Assembly: GCA_030038695.1 (NCBI GenBank)
Contig: JASHSN010000466.1
Span: 1-8,703, forward strand
Length of the DNA stretch: 8,703 bases
Source of the DNA: Nitrososphaeraceae archaeon
GTDB taxonomy: Archaea > Thermoproteota > Nitrososphaeria > Nitrososphaerales > Nitrososphaeraceae
Reading direction: 5' to 3'
Part shown: in pieces, positions 1-5,280 of the stretch
How positions within the stretch are numbered: the first letter of the stretch is position 1
How the letters are laid out: every line of letters begins with the position of its first letter
Position numbers and translations under genes: made by a program
The notes under the pieces: model-generated
Databases searched by the model: none
Seen by the model: the letters and a program-made list of their open reading frames with translations, nothing else
What the model was told of the DNA's origin: nothing

Positions 1-66
1 CAAACATGGATATTTTACCGTCTAACTTGGATTTGGATAGATTGTTCACATATGGTTAGGCTCTTA
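1..66 (-). mobile_element. End of an IS110-family-like element, continuing off the left edge
   Basis: These 66 bases match 3626-3691 with a single difference at base 61, in the same orientation, and similarity stops abruptly after base 66, which suggests an element boundary. In the second copy the matching segment leads directly into a transposase N-terminus on the minus strand. Here only the first two codons (ATG TTT, start at base 7) fall inside the window, and the rest would lie to the left. The roughly 59 bases between start codon and boundary would be the non-coding left end. Whether the off-window copy is intact cannot be seen. Confidence 0.5.
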
Positions 67-166
67 ACAGGACCCAAGATTGACAAAGCCACCTGATGGA
101 AGCAACTTTTACGGATAAAAACACACATTTAAGAGTGATGAAGCTTTGTAGACGAACCGTGACAGG

Positions 167-194
167 TTGGATAAACCATCCATAAACTTATATG
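167..194 (+). promoter_or_regulatory. Palindrome plus TATA box ahead of the 214 gene
   Basis: The inverted repeat TTGGAT-AAACC-ATCCA (167-182) is followed by a TATA-like CTTATATG (187-194). The TATA centre lies about 24 bases before the ATG at 214, so the transcript should start almost exactly at the start codon (leaderless). The 29 bases 166-194 are identical to 5440-5468 in front of the flavin reductase leader, and related palindromes lie at 1571, 4894 and 7450. The palindrome is a candidate operator; no binding protein can be named. Confidence 0.55.
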
Positions 195-213
195 TCGAAC
201 AGCTAAATTAGCC

Positions 214-399
214 ATGTTGGAAAGTGTACAATACGCGACAGATAGTCCTAGCGAGGTTTCTGAAGACAAGAAACGAATTGTCAGGAATCTCTATCTTTCT
301 AACATTGCAGAAGAATTCGTTGCAATGCAAGTTGATTTGGAGATCCCTGTGGTTATAAGCATTCTAAAGGAATTGGATGTATATATAGAGGAAAAATAG
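214..399 (+). CDS. Small hypothetical protein with HTH-like helices, 61 aa
   Basis: A short acidic protein of unknown function. Residues 1-18 are polar and probably disordered. Residues 20-60 look like two or three helices: RIVRNLYLSNIAEEFVAMQ, then EIPVVISILKEL after a turn at about residue 43. That pattern would suit a small helix-turn-helix or a protein-protein adaptor. There are no Cys residues, signal peptide or membrane segment. The ATG at 214 is chosen because a TATA box sits about 24 bases upstream, typical of a leaderless archaeal gene. No downstream gene is tightly linked; the next start is 148 bases away. I recognise no family with certainty. The intact frame and well-placed promoter argue that it is real. 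Confidence 0.6.
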   Translation: MLESVQYATDSPSEVSEDKKRIVRNLYLSNIAEEFVAMQVDLEIPVVISILKELDVYIEEK

Positions 400-473
400 A
401 TTATGGCGATGACTAGAAGAATTGGTTTTCAGTCTGCTGTACTCTTCTGCCAAGTGAAATAGGTGCAGCGATG

Positions 474-480
474 TATAAAA
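474..480 (+). promoter_or_regulatory. Possible TATA box before the 548 gene
   Basis: TATAAAA lies at 474-480, which predicts a transcript start near 503 and a leader of about 45 bases before the GTG at 548. The spacing is less convincing than for the leaderless genes nearby. Confidence 0.35.
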
Positions 481-547
481 CAGTGTGGATATGTATGAGA
501 AGTGTAGAACAGTGCAGGTCATGTCATGTTAGTTTGACCCCAATATA

Positions 548-844
548 GTGAACAGAATTCCTAATGCCGATAGTGACAAATATTGCTTTCTTGGTCACTG
601 TCTGCCTTCGCGTCCTTTAGAACCGCCTTCCCAGGTAGCATTTAAAATATCGCTGGGCTTAGCGATCGTTACGTCTTGCGGAATAGTGTGCGTCACCATC
701 TTGTACCTAGCCTTTGTTGCCTATTCGATGTGTCCTATTGGTAGCAGCGCAGCCTTCTGTCAAGGATGGGATGAAAACAATGACTATTGTGGTGGTTCAG
801 ATTGCGGCGATGCTTACAATGACTATACTGGTCTTCAGGTTTGA
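548..844 (+). CDS. Cys-rich single-pass membrane protein, 98 aa
   Basis: An unrecognised small protein with one clear transmembrane helix (about residues 33-60, ISLGLAIVTSCGIVCVTILYL and following). Eight cysteines lie at positions 13, 18, 44, 48, 62, 71, 81 and 86. The C-terminal tail after the helix is rich in Cys, Gly, Asp, Asn and Tyr (AFCQGWDENNDYCGGSDCGD) and would face outside if the N-terminus is cytoplasmic; paired cysteines there could form disulfides or bind metal. The start is GTG at 548: an in-frame TAG lies six codons upstream with no ATG between. Tails with the pattern AFCQGW/Y are, from memory, common in small thaumarchaeal exported proteins, but no function is known to me. 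It stands alone, with an intact frame. Confidence 0.5.
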   Translation: MNRIPNADSDKYCFLGHCLPSRPLEPPSQVAFKISLGLAIVTSCGIVCVTILYLAFVAYSMCPIGSSAAFCQGWDENNDYCGGSDCGDAYNDYTGLQV

Positions 845-1167
845 TGGGGCGTCCCCTTGATATCTTGAAACCAAGTCATGTGGTCGTGCTCATGTTTTAG
901 TTGGGGTATCAGCTTGGTTGTGGTGGAATTGACTAGATTCTGACTGTCCATCCATGAGTACATTATCAGACAAATTCCCAGGTATCTCCTAAAATGACGT
1001 ATTTTACCGAAATTGTAGCTTAGTGTCCGCCAATTTGCTACTTGATAGGAATGCGGCTACAAAAAGCCGCTATAACGATTATCATGGCTATTCGTTCTAT
1101 TTTCTTGTTATTATAATCGCCTACTAGCTTGGTCACAGCCGTATTTCATCACCATGAAACTTGTCAT
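845..1167. other. Intergenic stretch with one hairpin
   Basis: I see no convincing gene in this gap between the 548 gene and the 3' end of the cupin. A perfect 6-bp stem, GCGGCT/AGCCGC with a six-base A-rich loop, occurs at 1053-1070, about 100 bases beyond the cupin stop on the minus strand. On that strand the loop reads as a T-rich run, so it could aid transcript ending, but it may equally be an isolated inverted repeat. Confidence 0.5.
1053..1070 (-). terminator. Possible hairpin terminator downstream of the cupin
   Basis: A 6-bp perfect stem (1053-1058 with 1065-1070) has a loop that reads TTTTGT on the minus strand. It lies about 100 bases after the cupin stop. Archaeal termination relies mainly on T-runs, so the role is uncertain. 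Confidence 0.2.
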
Positions 1168-1488
1168 TTAGCTTCTGCCGCCAAATGCATAAAATATTAC
1201 AAGGTCTTGCTTATTCCCATGGAACCTGTGGTCAACTTTAGCAGGAACAAAAATGCATGTTCCTTGACTAATTCGATGATCTTTTCCATCTAACTTGATA
1301 AAGCCATTGCCTTCAATAACATAATAGATCTCATCAACTGAATGTGCTCCTTGGGTATCATTTTCACCAGCGTGTAATCGTATGATGCCTGCCTGGATAC
1401 CCATTGTGCTTATAAAATTTGTGAAGTATCCGCCTTGACCTTCAAGTTCAGATAGAAGTTTGTTTAGTTCAAATACTTTGGAAATCAT
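1168..1488 (-). CDS. Small single-domain cupin protein, 106 aa
   Basis: A compact beta-barrel metal-binding cupin. Motif 1 spans residues about 41-62 (GENDTQGAHSVDEIYYVIEG), with His49 and Glu53 as likely metal ligands; the first His of the classical HxH pair is absent, as in the known PHxxDEVYYV-type subgroup. Motif 2 is GTCIFVPAKVDHRFH (residues 76-90), with His87 as the third ligand and His90 nearby. At 106 residues it matches a stand-alone cupin such as a small dioxygenase-like or sensing protein; the substrate cannot be read from sequence. The ATG at 1488 is supported by a TATA box on the same strand at 1524-1530, giving a leader of about 13 bases. A decayed paralogue lies at 6963-7256. 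It is probably cytoplasmic, with no signal peptide. Confidence 0.88.
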   Translation of the reverse strand: MISKVFELNKLLSELEGQGGYFTNFISTMGIQAGIIRLHAGENDTQGAHSVDEIYYVIEGNGFIKLDGKDHRISQGTCIFVPAKVDHRFHGNKQDLVIFYAFGGRS

Positions 1489-1523
1489 TTTTTTGATCGA
1501 ATACCTTTTTGCGTCATATTATT

Positions 1524-1530
1524 GTTTATA
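1524..1530 (-). promoter_or_regulatory. TATA box for the cupin gene
   Basis: On the minus strand this reads TATAAAC. Its centre at about 1527 predicts a transcript start near 1501, just upstream of the ATG at 1488. It sits immediately after the stop codon (1533-1535) of the relic upstream. Confidence 0.5.
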
Positions 1531-1532
1531 GA

Positions 1533-1650
1533 TTAGTAAACTAACATTGCATAACCAATTCTTTTAAGTGTTGGATAAGCTATCCAAGAGTTTTTTAATA
1601 AATCAAAGTCCATAGATCCCGGATAATGCAAATCGCATATTGTCTCCAAA
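1533..1650 (-). pseudogene. 3' coding relic upstream of the cupin
   Basis: On the minus strand an open stretch of about 39 codons ends in TAA at 1533-1535. It begins around FLETICDLHYPGSMDFDLL and ends ...LKRIGYAMLVY, with an in-frame TAG just before FLETI, so no start is available. Its first codons align with the remnants at 5281-5428 (SLEAISDLH) and 7450-7602 (SLGTVSDLH), sharing the near-identical block GATTTGCAT. Codon-position differences between the three (AGC/AGT, ACG/ACA, ATA/GTA) look like coding drift. The ancestor may be a thaumarchaeal HTH regulator with an N-terminal KSLEAISD motif; that is inference from memory. A TTGGATA-AGC-TATCCAA palindrome (1571-1587) lies inside this relic. 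Confidence 0.35.
1571..1587. promoter_or_regulatory. Perfect palindrome TTGGATA-AGC-TATCCAA
   Basis: Seven-base arms with a three-base spacer; the most symmetrical member of the family also found at 167, 4894, 5441 and 7450. It lies about 45 bases upstream of the cupin TATA box on the minus strand, and on the plus strand is followed after three bases by TTTTTTAATAA. It could be an operator for the cupin or part of the relic's coding sequence. Confidence 0.35.
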
Positions 1651-1852
1651 AACTAAAACTGACGATGATGTGATTGGTGAGAAAGGGTGGTTAAAACCTA
1701 CGGTACCACAAAGCAGATTTATGATACATCCTCTATAGGTCGATGCTACTTCTCAATACTGGGAATCCGTTATAAGTCTTTCAAAATGATTTGTCAAAAT
1801 CGATTTTCAGACTTCAGAATCGAAAATTAATATAAATAATCGATGTAATTAG

Positions 1853-2312
1853 GCATATCTGAGTGCCTCAAGACAGGAAAGAAAACTCATACGAGAACAA
1901 CTGGCATGTCATGAACATCTGCCGTCTTCCTATTATGCTGTAGATGATATTATGCTTCTTCAGGCGCTTGATATTATCCTTCTTTATTGTCAGAATGTCA
2001 AATATAGCTCGAACAGAACAGCATGCCCGAATAGGCCCGGGACCTTTTGAAACTGGCCCAGATGGTCTCATATCACATTGCATCGCCCATGTTCTTTATC
2101 AGCAGGCGCCTGCTGACGATATTGTTTGGGAGGTTAGAGTAAACTTTAGCCCTAATATTATTCGTCCTACCACATGTGTCTGCGTATCTGTCTGCGCAGC
2201 CGATATATCGGATCCTAAAAGACCTATTCCTTTGGCTGTCGTTACACACAACAAATCCGGTGACTATTGTGTTGTGCGACAAATACAAAGGATATTTCGA
2301 CTAAAACCGTGA
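1853..2312 (+). CDS. Unrecognised protein in two overlapping frames, possibly one frameshifted gene
   Basis: The most protein-like reading runs from ATG 1995 to TGA 2312 (105 aa; an ATG at 1944 would give 122 aa). It begins MSNIARTEQHARIGPGPFE and contains IVWEVRVNFSPNIIR and PIPLAVVTHNKSGDYCVV. A TATA-like GATATTATC near 1970 would make the 1995 start nearly leaderless. A second frame is open from 1853 to a TGA at 2048-2050 and also reads like protein (residues such as ERKLIREQLACHEHL and YYAVDDIMLLQALDIILLY), but it has no ATG before 1941. It follows a TATA-like TAATATAAAT at 1829. The two may be one gene split by a frameshift near 1990-2050. No domain is recognised; opposite-strand readings here look like shadows. 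Confidence 0.4.
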
Positions 2313-2400
2313 CTTTATTTCCAAGATCTAGGGTTTGGAGAGGTATCGTATGTTTAGAGGTTTTTATACCTGTTTTAGACATCAACAGTTGTAACTATTG

Positions 2401-2733
2401 TTAGCTAGTCCGTTTCTTAAATGTAAACCATTCTTTCCTATCGATATAATCATCTTTTGCTAACCCTTCCCCTACGCCTGATAAAAGTCCTTTCGGAATG
2501 GGATGTGATTTTATGAACAAATTGGGTAAGCATAGCAATGATCCTATCTCTCCATGGTGTACTCGTCTGTTAAAAATGTAGGTTTTGCCTGGGTTTTTTT
2601 GTGAATTCCAATAAGATGTAATTAGTTTTGCAATTAAAAGACCTATCTGAAATGCCTCTTTATCTTTATCTTTATCATGAAGACTAAACTCATTTGTTGG
2701 CGTTCTTCTCGTCCACTGTGGAATTCTAAACAA
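2401..2733 (-). CDS. Conserved-looking thaumarchaeal hypothetical protein, 110 aa
   Basis: A basic protein of unknown function. Residues 19-25 carry an (Asp-Lys)3 run encoded by a six-base tandem repeat. Residues 27-42 form a hydrophobic helix (FQIGLLIAKLITSYW). Then comes the striking segment FNRRVHHGEIGSLL (54-67), followed by a Gly/Leu-rich helix, LAKDD and the tail EWFTFKK. The combination RRVHHGEIG ... GLAKDD ... EWFxFKK resembles, from memory, a family of small thaumarchaeal hypotheticals; the paired His could bind metal or mark a membrane-associated turn. The start is TTG at 2733, because no in-frame ATG or GTG exists. A possible TATA (CTTTTTATC) lies at about 2764-2773 on the same strand. 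Confidence 0.65.
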   Translation of the reverse strand: MFRIPQWTRRTPTNEFSLHDKDKDKEAFQIGLLIAKLITSYWNSQKNPGKTYIFNRRVHHGEIGSLLCLPNLFIKSHPIPKGLLSGVGEGLAKDDYIDRKEWFTFKKRTS

Positions 2734-2761
2734 TATTTATCCTATAGTAATGGAAAGGAAA

Positions 2762-3050
2762 CTAGATAAAAAGTATTACAATTAAGATCAGAATATTTTT
2801 AAGCAATTTGTAAACGTTTGCTTCGTATGATGTATTTGTCATGATTTCGGCTTCTGCAGTCTTACTTTGCGATTCTGTTGCAACGACGGCTACTTTTTGG
2901 TCGAATGACTTGGCTTGACAACGTTCTGTTAACAGATTGCAGAATGGATTTGTAGTTGTCGAGGCCCTCCACGAGCTGTACTTGATCCGATAACAATAAC
3001 ACTACCAGTCAGATTATCAGAAAAAACGCTGTTTTTGAGATGCTAATCAT
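2762..3050 (-). pseudogene. Broken membrane/exported protein gene
   Basis: On the minus strand, ATG 3050 starts MISISKTAFFLII, then an in-frame TGA, then LVVLLLSDQVQLVEGLDNYK in the same frame: a signal-anchor interrupted by a stop. From about 2996 onward the +1 frame takes over and continues through RCQAKSFDQKVAVVATESQS to a hydrophobic C-terminal helix, KLLKNILILIVILFI, ending in TAG at 2762-2764. The original product was therefore probably an exported protein with membrane segments at both ends. One stop plus one frameshift makes a functional product unlikely unless there is recoding or a sequencing error. It follows the metallothionein-like gene on the same strand by about 30 bases. I do not recognise the family. 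Confidence 0.45.
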
Positions 3051-3081
3051 ATTTGCGCAGTACCAGCAACTATAAACGATT

Positions 3082-3177
3082 TCAGTGGGTGCAACACGTA
3101 CAACTATTCTGTTTGCACTGTTCTTCAGTGTGATTACAAACCTCACATTTGTGATGGTCTTCTTTGTGATGCGTCAT
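3082..3177 (-). CDS. Metallothionein-like Cys/His-rich peptide, 31 aa
   Basis: A tiny ORF with ATG at 3177 on the minus strand. It begins MTHHKEDHHKCEVCNHTEEQ, and residues 21-31 read CKQNSCTCCTH, ending at TGA 3082-3084. Six Cys (11, 14, 21, 26, 28, 29) and six His (3, 4, 8, 9, 16, 31) out of 31 residues, in CxxC and CxCC patterns, are the signature of a metal-chelating peptide for Cu(I), Zn(II) or similar. It resembles small bacterial and archaeal metallothioneins but I cannot assign it to a named family. A TATA box at 3199-3208 is centred about 26 bases before the ATG, so the mRNA would be leaderless, strong support for a real gene. A Fur-type palindrome lies about 45 bases further upstream. 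The cupredoxin lies 1.1 kb away on the same strand. Confidence 0.6.
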   Translation of the reverse strand: MTHHKEDHHKCEVCNHTEEQCKQNSCTCCTH

Positions 3178-3198
3178 TATATAATTGAACTTGACTAT

Positions 3199-3208
3199 GA
3201 TTAATAAA
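3199..3208 (-). promoter_or_regulatory. TATA box of the Cys/His-rich peptide
   Basis: On the minus strand it reads TTTATTAATC. Its centre near 3204 places the transcript start at about 3178, one base from the ATG at 3177, the classic leaderless archaeal arrangement. Confidence 0.5.
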
Positions 3209-3252
3209 TCTTACTAGGTTTGTACAGGATTTGTTATAATAACACTCATCAG

Positions 3253-3269
3253 TTGATAATAATTATCAA
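3253..3269. promoter_or_regulatory. Perfect 17-bp palindrome matching the 7-1-7 Fur box
   Basis: TTGATAAT-A-ATTATCAA has perfect 8-base arms around a central A. Its core TGATAATNATTATCA equals the 7-1-7 Fur box described for Bacillus-type Fur proteins. It lies about 45 bases upstream of the TATA box of the metallothionein-like gene on the minus strand, so it is a candidate metal-responsive operator. Position upstream of TATA would favour activation or an upstream regulatory role over simple occlusion. The regulator is not in the window. Confidence 0.45.
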
Positions 3270-3551
3270 TTTTGTATTTATTAGCTTGATCAAATCGATG
3301 ATATACGATGCCAATTTATTAATTGCAATGCAAGTAAGCTATACGTCTTATTAAGAGCAAATTGGTAAACACCTCAAACAGCGGGGTCCAGACTATCTAG
3401 GCGTGTTCTCCTAAAATATCTAGATATGTTAGACAGGAAGTTGCTACGCAGATAATAACTAAATGCTGCGGATCAAGGTAAGAATGTTTTAAAAATCCTG
3501 CTTTAAATAATTTTATCGTTCAGATATAGTAAGGCTAGAATTCAACAAATA
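3270..3551. other. Gene-free AT-rich stretch
   Basis: Between the Fur-type palindrome and the IS110 remnant I see no coding frame, hairpin or repeat that I can support. It may be decayed transposase sequence downstream of the truncated IS110 N-terminus, but I cannot recognise the protein in any frame. Confidence 0.4.
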
Positions 3552-3691
3552 TCAATTGATTTTCAGATACCCATGGAATGTCTTAGAGGCTATCTGTACA
3601 TAGTTCTTGTGTAGATCCATGCCTACAAACATGGATATTTTACCGTCTAACTTGGATTTGGATAGATTGTTCACATATGGTTAGGTTCTTA
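3552..3691 (-). mobile_element. Truncated IS110-family transposase 5' end and element terminus
   Basis: On the minus strand, ATG 3632 begins MFVGMDLHKNYVQIASKTF and after 26 codons reaches TGA (3552-3554). VGMDLHKNYVQIA matches the start of IS110-type DEDD transposases, where the motif (V/I)G(I/M)D carries the first catalytic Asp of the RuvC-like domain. The other acidic residues and the C-terminal Ser domain are missing, so this copy is dead. Bases 3626-3691 are repeated at 1-66 with one mismatch, and the similarity ends sharply at 3691, marking the probable element end. IS110 elements lack terminal inverted repeats, consistent with none being seen. Confidence 0.6.
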
Positions 3692-3803
3692 GTCTAACAC
3701 ACAAAAAAATTATGTTGCTACAGCGGATAAGCAGATTATTAGTACAATGAGCAAGTACGGAAATGAAAGTGTAAAGTGGAACTCGATAGGCACCCTATCC
3801 GAG

Positions 3804-4083
3804 CAATTTTTAGCTAAATAAAACGTCGGGGTTTTTACCCATACAGCCAAGACGAGTAATCGTATCTGATGTCGATTAGAGTCCTGTTACCGTTGTGATC
3901 GTACCTTGTCGATTGTTGTTTCATCGCAGCAATCTTCTTCTTATGGAAAATCCGTCTAGTCTCTCTGATGTTGTGGTTTTTGAATCAAACCGTAACTCGG
4001 TAGCCCAATTATTGACAACGTCTTCTATCCATTTCTGTACACTTGCGCGATATCCAGACGTGAGCATATGTTCAAGCTGAAGT
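3804..4083 (-). pseudogene. Coding debris, left copy of a tandem duplication
   Basis: On the minus strand this copy reads from about 4090 as DLLQLEHMLTSGYRASVQKW, then IEDVVNNWATELRFDSK, and a frame-drifting tail to a TGA near 3918. An ATG at 4067 lies inside it. The segment ends in the 20-base direct repeat at 3804-3823 that is found again at 4093-4112. The helix-rich stretch with KWIEDVVNNW looks like the end of a real, probably helical protein. No family is recognised. Plus-strand readings of this segment are shadows. Confidence 0.35.
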
Positions 4084-4092
4084 AAATCTTGT

Positions 4093-4281
4093 CAATTTTT
4101 AGCTAAATAAAAGGTTGGGGCCTTATCTGATGTCGAGTCCTGAGTATGGGGAGTTACCGTACTTTCTCGATTGCTGTGCTCTTGCTGTAACCCAGCAGCC
4201 CAATTATTGACAACGTCTTCTGTCCATTTGTGGACATTTGCGCGATATAGCCAGACGTGAGCATATTATTAAGATGAAGTG
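4093..4281 (-). pseudogene. Coding debris, right copy of the tandem duplication
   Basis: On the minus strand: YAHVWLYRANVHKWTEDVVN, then NWAAGLQQEHSNRESTV, ending ...FYLAKN and TGA (4094-4096). It lacks a start, and its 5' end overlaps the 3' end of the cupredoxin gene. It shares the 25-base block AGCCCAATTATTGACAACGT... (4197-4221) with 4002-4026 and the 20-base block at 4093-4112 with 3804-3823. The left copy is longer by about 90 bases between these blocks, so the duplication has since diverged by indels. Confidence 0.35.
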
Positions 4282-4874
4282 AGTGTTGTATCTGTACATT
4301 GCAGATTCGGTGAGACCATCAATTCTCCCACCATGCTTGGTAAGTGATATTTACAATAGAATTTGAAGATCCCGACGTGATCTGCTAAGAAAGCGGCTGT
4401 TCCATTCTGTCCTGGTCCAACATCTATATTGACATTGTAAGGCGCATCAATTGTAAATGAATGCCTATCTCCAGTTGGAGCTTCCATATTATACAAACTT
4501 ACGACAACCCTGTCACCTTGACTGACCAAAATAGTTTGTAATGAATACTGGTCGCTTTGGAGTTTTGCTTTCTGTATTCCTTTAGTCTCATTAAAGCCTA
4601 GAACATGAGTATTATATAGATTGAATACCCTGGTGGTGGGGGAAGGATCAACAGAAGAAAGTCCTTGGTTTTTGGTAGTTGATATCAGCGCATTTGCAAC
4701 GTTCATACTATAAAGCGCGACTGTCACTACTATCAGTATTGTTCCCATTATTAGAAATGATGCTTCTCTATGCTTAAGTACTTCGAAAGAACTCGAATAT
4801 ATAACAATTCTAGTATACTTGAATGAAGTGAATAGTATATACTTAGACATCTGTACCACAAGTAAGTGAGACAC
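4269..4874 (-). CDS. Membrane-anchored type 1 (blue) copper protein, cupredoxin, 201 aa
   Basis: A predicted extracytoplasmic electron-transfer copper protein of the plastocyanin/azurin fold. An N-terminal segment of about 37 residues ends in KHRE, followed by one hydrophobic helix (38-63, FLIMGTILIVVTVALYSM and following) that acts as signal-anchor. The cupredoxin domain covers about 85-188. Probable copper ligands are His138 (DRHSF), Cys174, His177 and Met181 in FYCKYHLPSMVGELMV, a C-x2-H-x3-M type 1 loop. Such proteins are abundant in ammonia-oxidising archaea, where they replace cytochromes c; that context is established knowledge, the exact partner is not. Starts at Met1, Met9 (4850) or Met43 (4748) are all possible; Met1 follows a palindrome/TATA region by about 26 bases. 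Its 3' end abuts the duplicated debris. Confidence 0.85.
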   Translation of the reverse strand: MSHLLVVQMSKYILFTSFKYTRIVIYSSSFEVLKHREASFLIMGTILIVVTVALYSMNVANALISTTKNQGLSSVDPSPTTRVFNLYNTHVLGFNETKGIQKAKLQSDQYSLQTILVSQGDRVVVSLYNMEAPTGDRHSFTIDAPYNVNIDVGPGQNGTAAFLADHVGIFKFYCKYHLPSMVGELMVSPNLQCTDTTLTSS

Positions 4875-4893
4875 ATGCTTGCAAACTCTATAA

Positions 4894-4930
4894 TTGGGTA
4901 CTTTATCCAGTAATTGGATGCTTTATATTA
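4894..4930. promoter_or_regulatory. Shared palindrome/TATA region between the cupredoxin and the 4951 gene
   Basis: The half-sites TTGGGTA-CTT-TATCCA (4894-4909) and ATCCA-GTAA-TTGGAT (4905-4919) overlap, making three alternating half-sites, followed by TTTATATTA (4922-4930). On the plus strand this TATA is about 25 bases ahead of ATG 4951. On the minus strand the same bases read TAATATAAAG and would place a start near 4900, ahead of the cupredoxin ATG at 4874. A bidirectional, palindrome-controlled promoter is likely. Confidence 0.5.
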
Positions 4931-4950
4931 TCTGTGTCGCATAGATAAAT

Positions 4951-5258
4951 ATGAAAAGCTTCCGTATCTTTGACATCATCATTGTAATGATTCTATCTTT
5001 ACAGCTTTCGCTGGAACAAATTATACAGTAACAGCTCTGGTTTGTTTGATACCGTTTGTCAGTATTGTAAACATCCCTAATATTAAAAAATTTTCCGAGT
5101 GCTTAGATTCTCAGAACCATTCAAATATTGTAGAACAAAATGACAATTTTGCAAAACTTTTTTGGAACTCTGGCTATAGATGGATTTGGGTTCATTCTGC
5201 ACGGCTTATCCAACCAATTTTTATTTCAAGAATCCACTTCTCCCCACTAGCCCATTGA
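4951..5258 (+). pseudogene. Frameshifted exported-protein gene with a leaderless start
   Basis: ATG 4951 lies about 25 bases after the TATA at 4922-4930. The first frame reads MKSFRIFDIIIVMILSLQLS and stops at 5029-5031: a signal peptide without a mature protein. From about 4999 a shifted frame gives TAFAGTNYTVTALVCLIPFV, then SIVNIPNIKKFSECLDSQ, open to TGA at 5256-5258. Joining the two gives a plausible signal peptide (…LSLTAFAGT) and a mature domain, so one small indel broke the gene. The TTG at 5046, within the second frame, is not a convincing independent start. The family is unknown. It is divergent from the cupredoxin and shares its promoter region. Confidence 0.4.
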
Positions 5259-5280
5259 ATACATACCTGTAAGAATCAAG

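Noticed and set aside
495..548. Short frame with CRSCH, resembling a heme-binding CxxCH
   Set aside because: Only 17 codons, no signal peptide, ends in the start of the 548 gene; coincidence.
835..963. Minus-strand 42-codon frame (MYSWMDSQNL...)
   Set aside because: Overlaps the end of the 548 gene, and no promoter is evident.
1868..2288. Two minus-strand frames of 71 codons (1868-2083 and 2073-2288)
   Set aside because: They lie opposite the more protein-like plus-strand readings and have odd compositions; likely shadows.
3895..4080. Plus-strand 61-codon frame
   Set aside because: It is antisense to the duplicated debris, whose minus-strand translation is conserved between the two copies.
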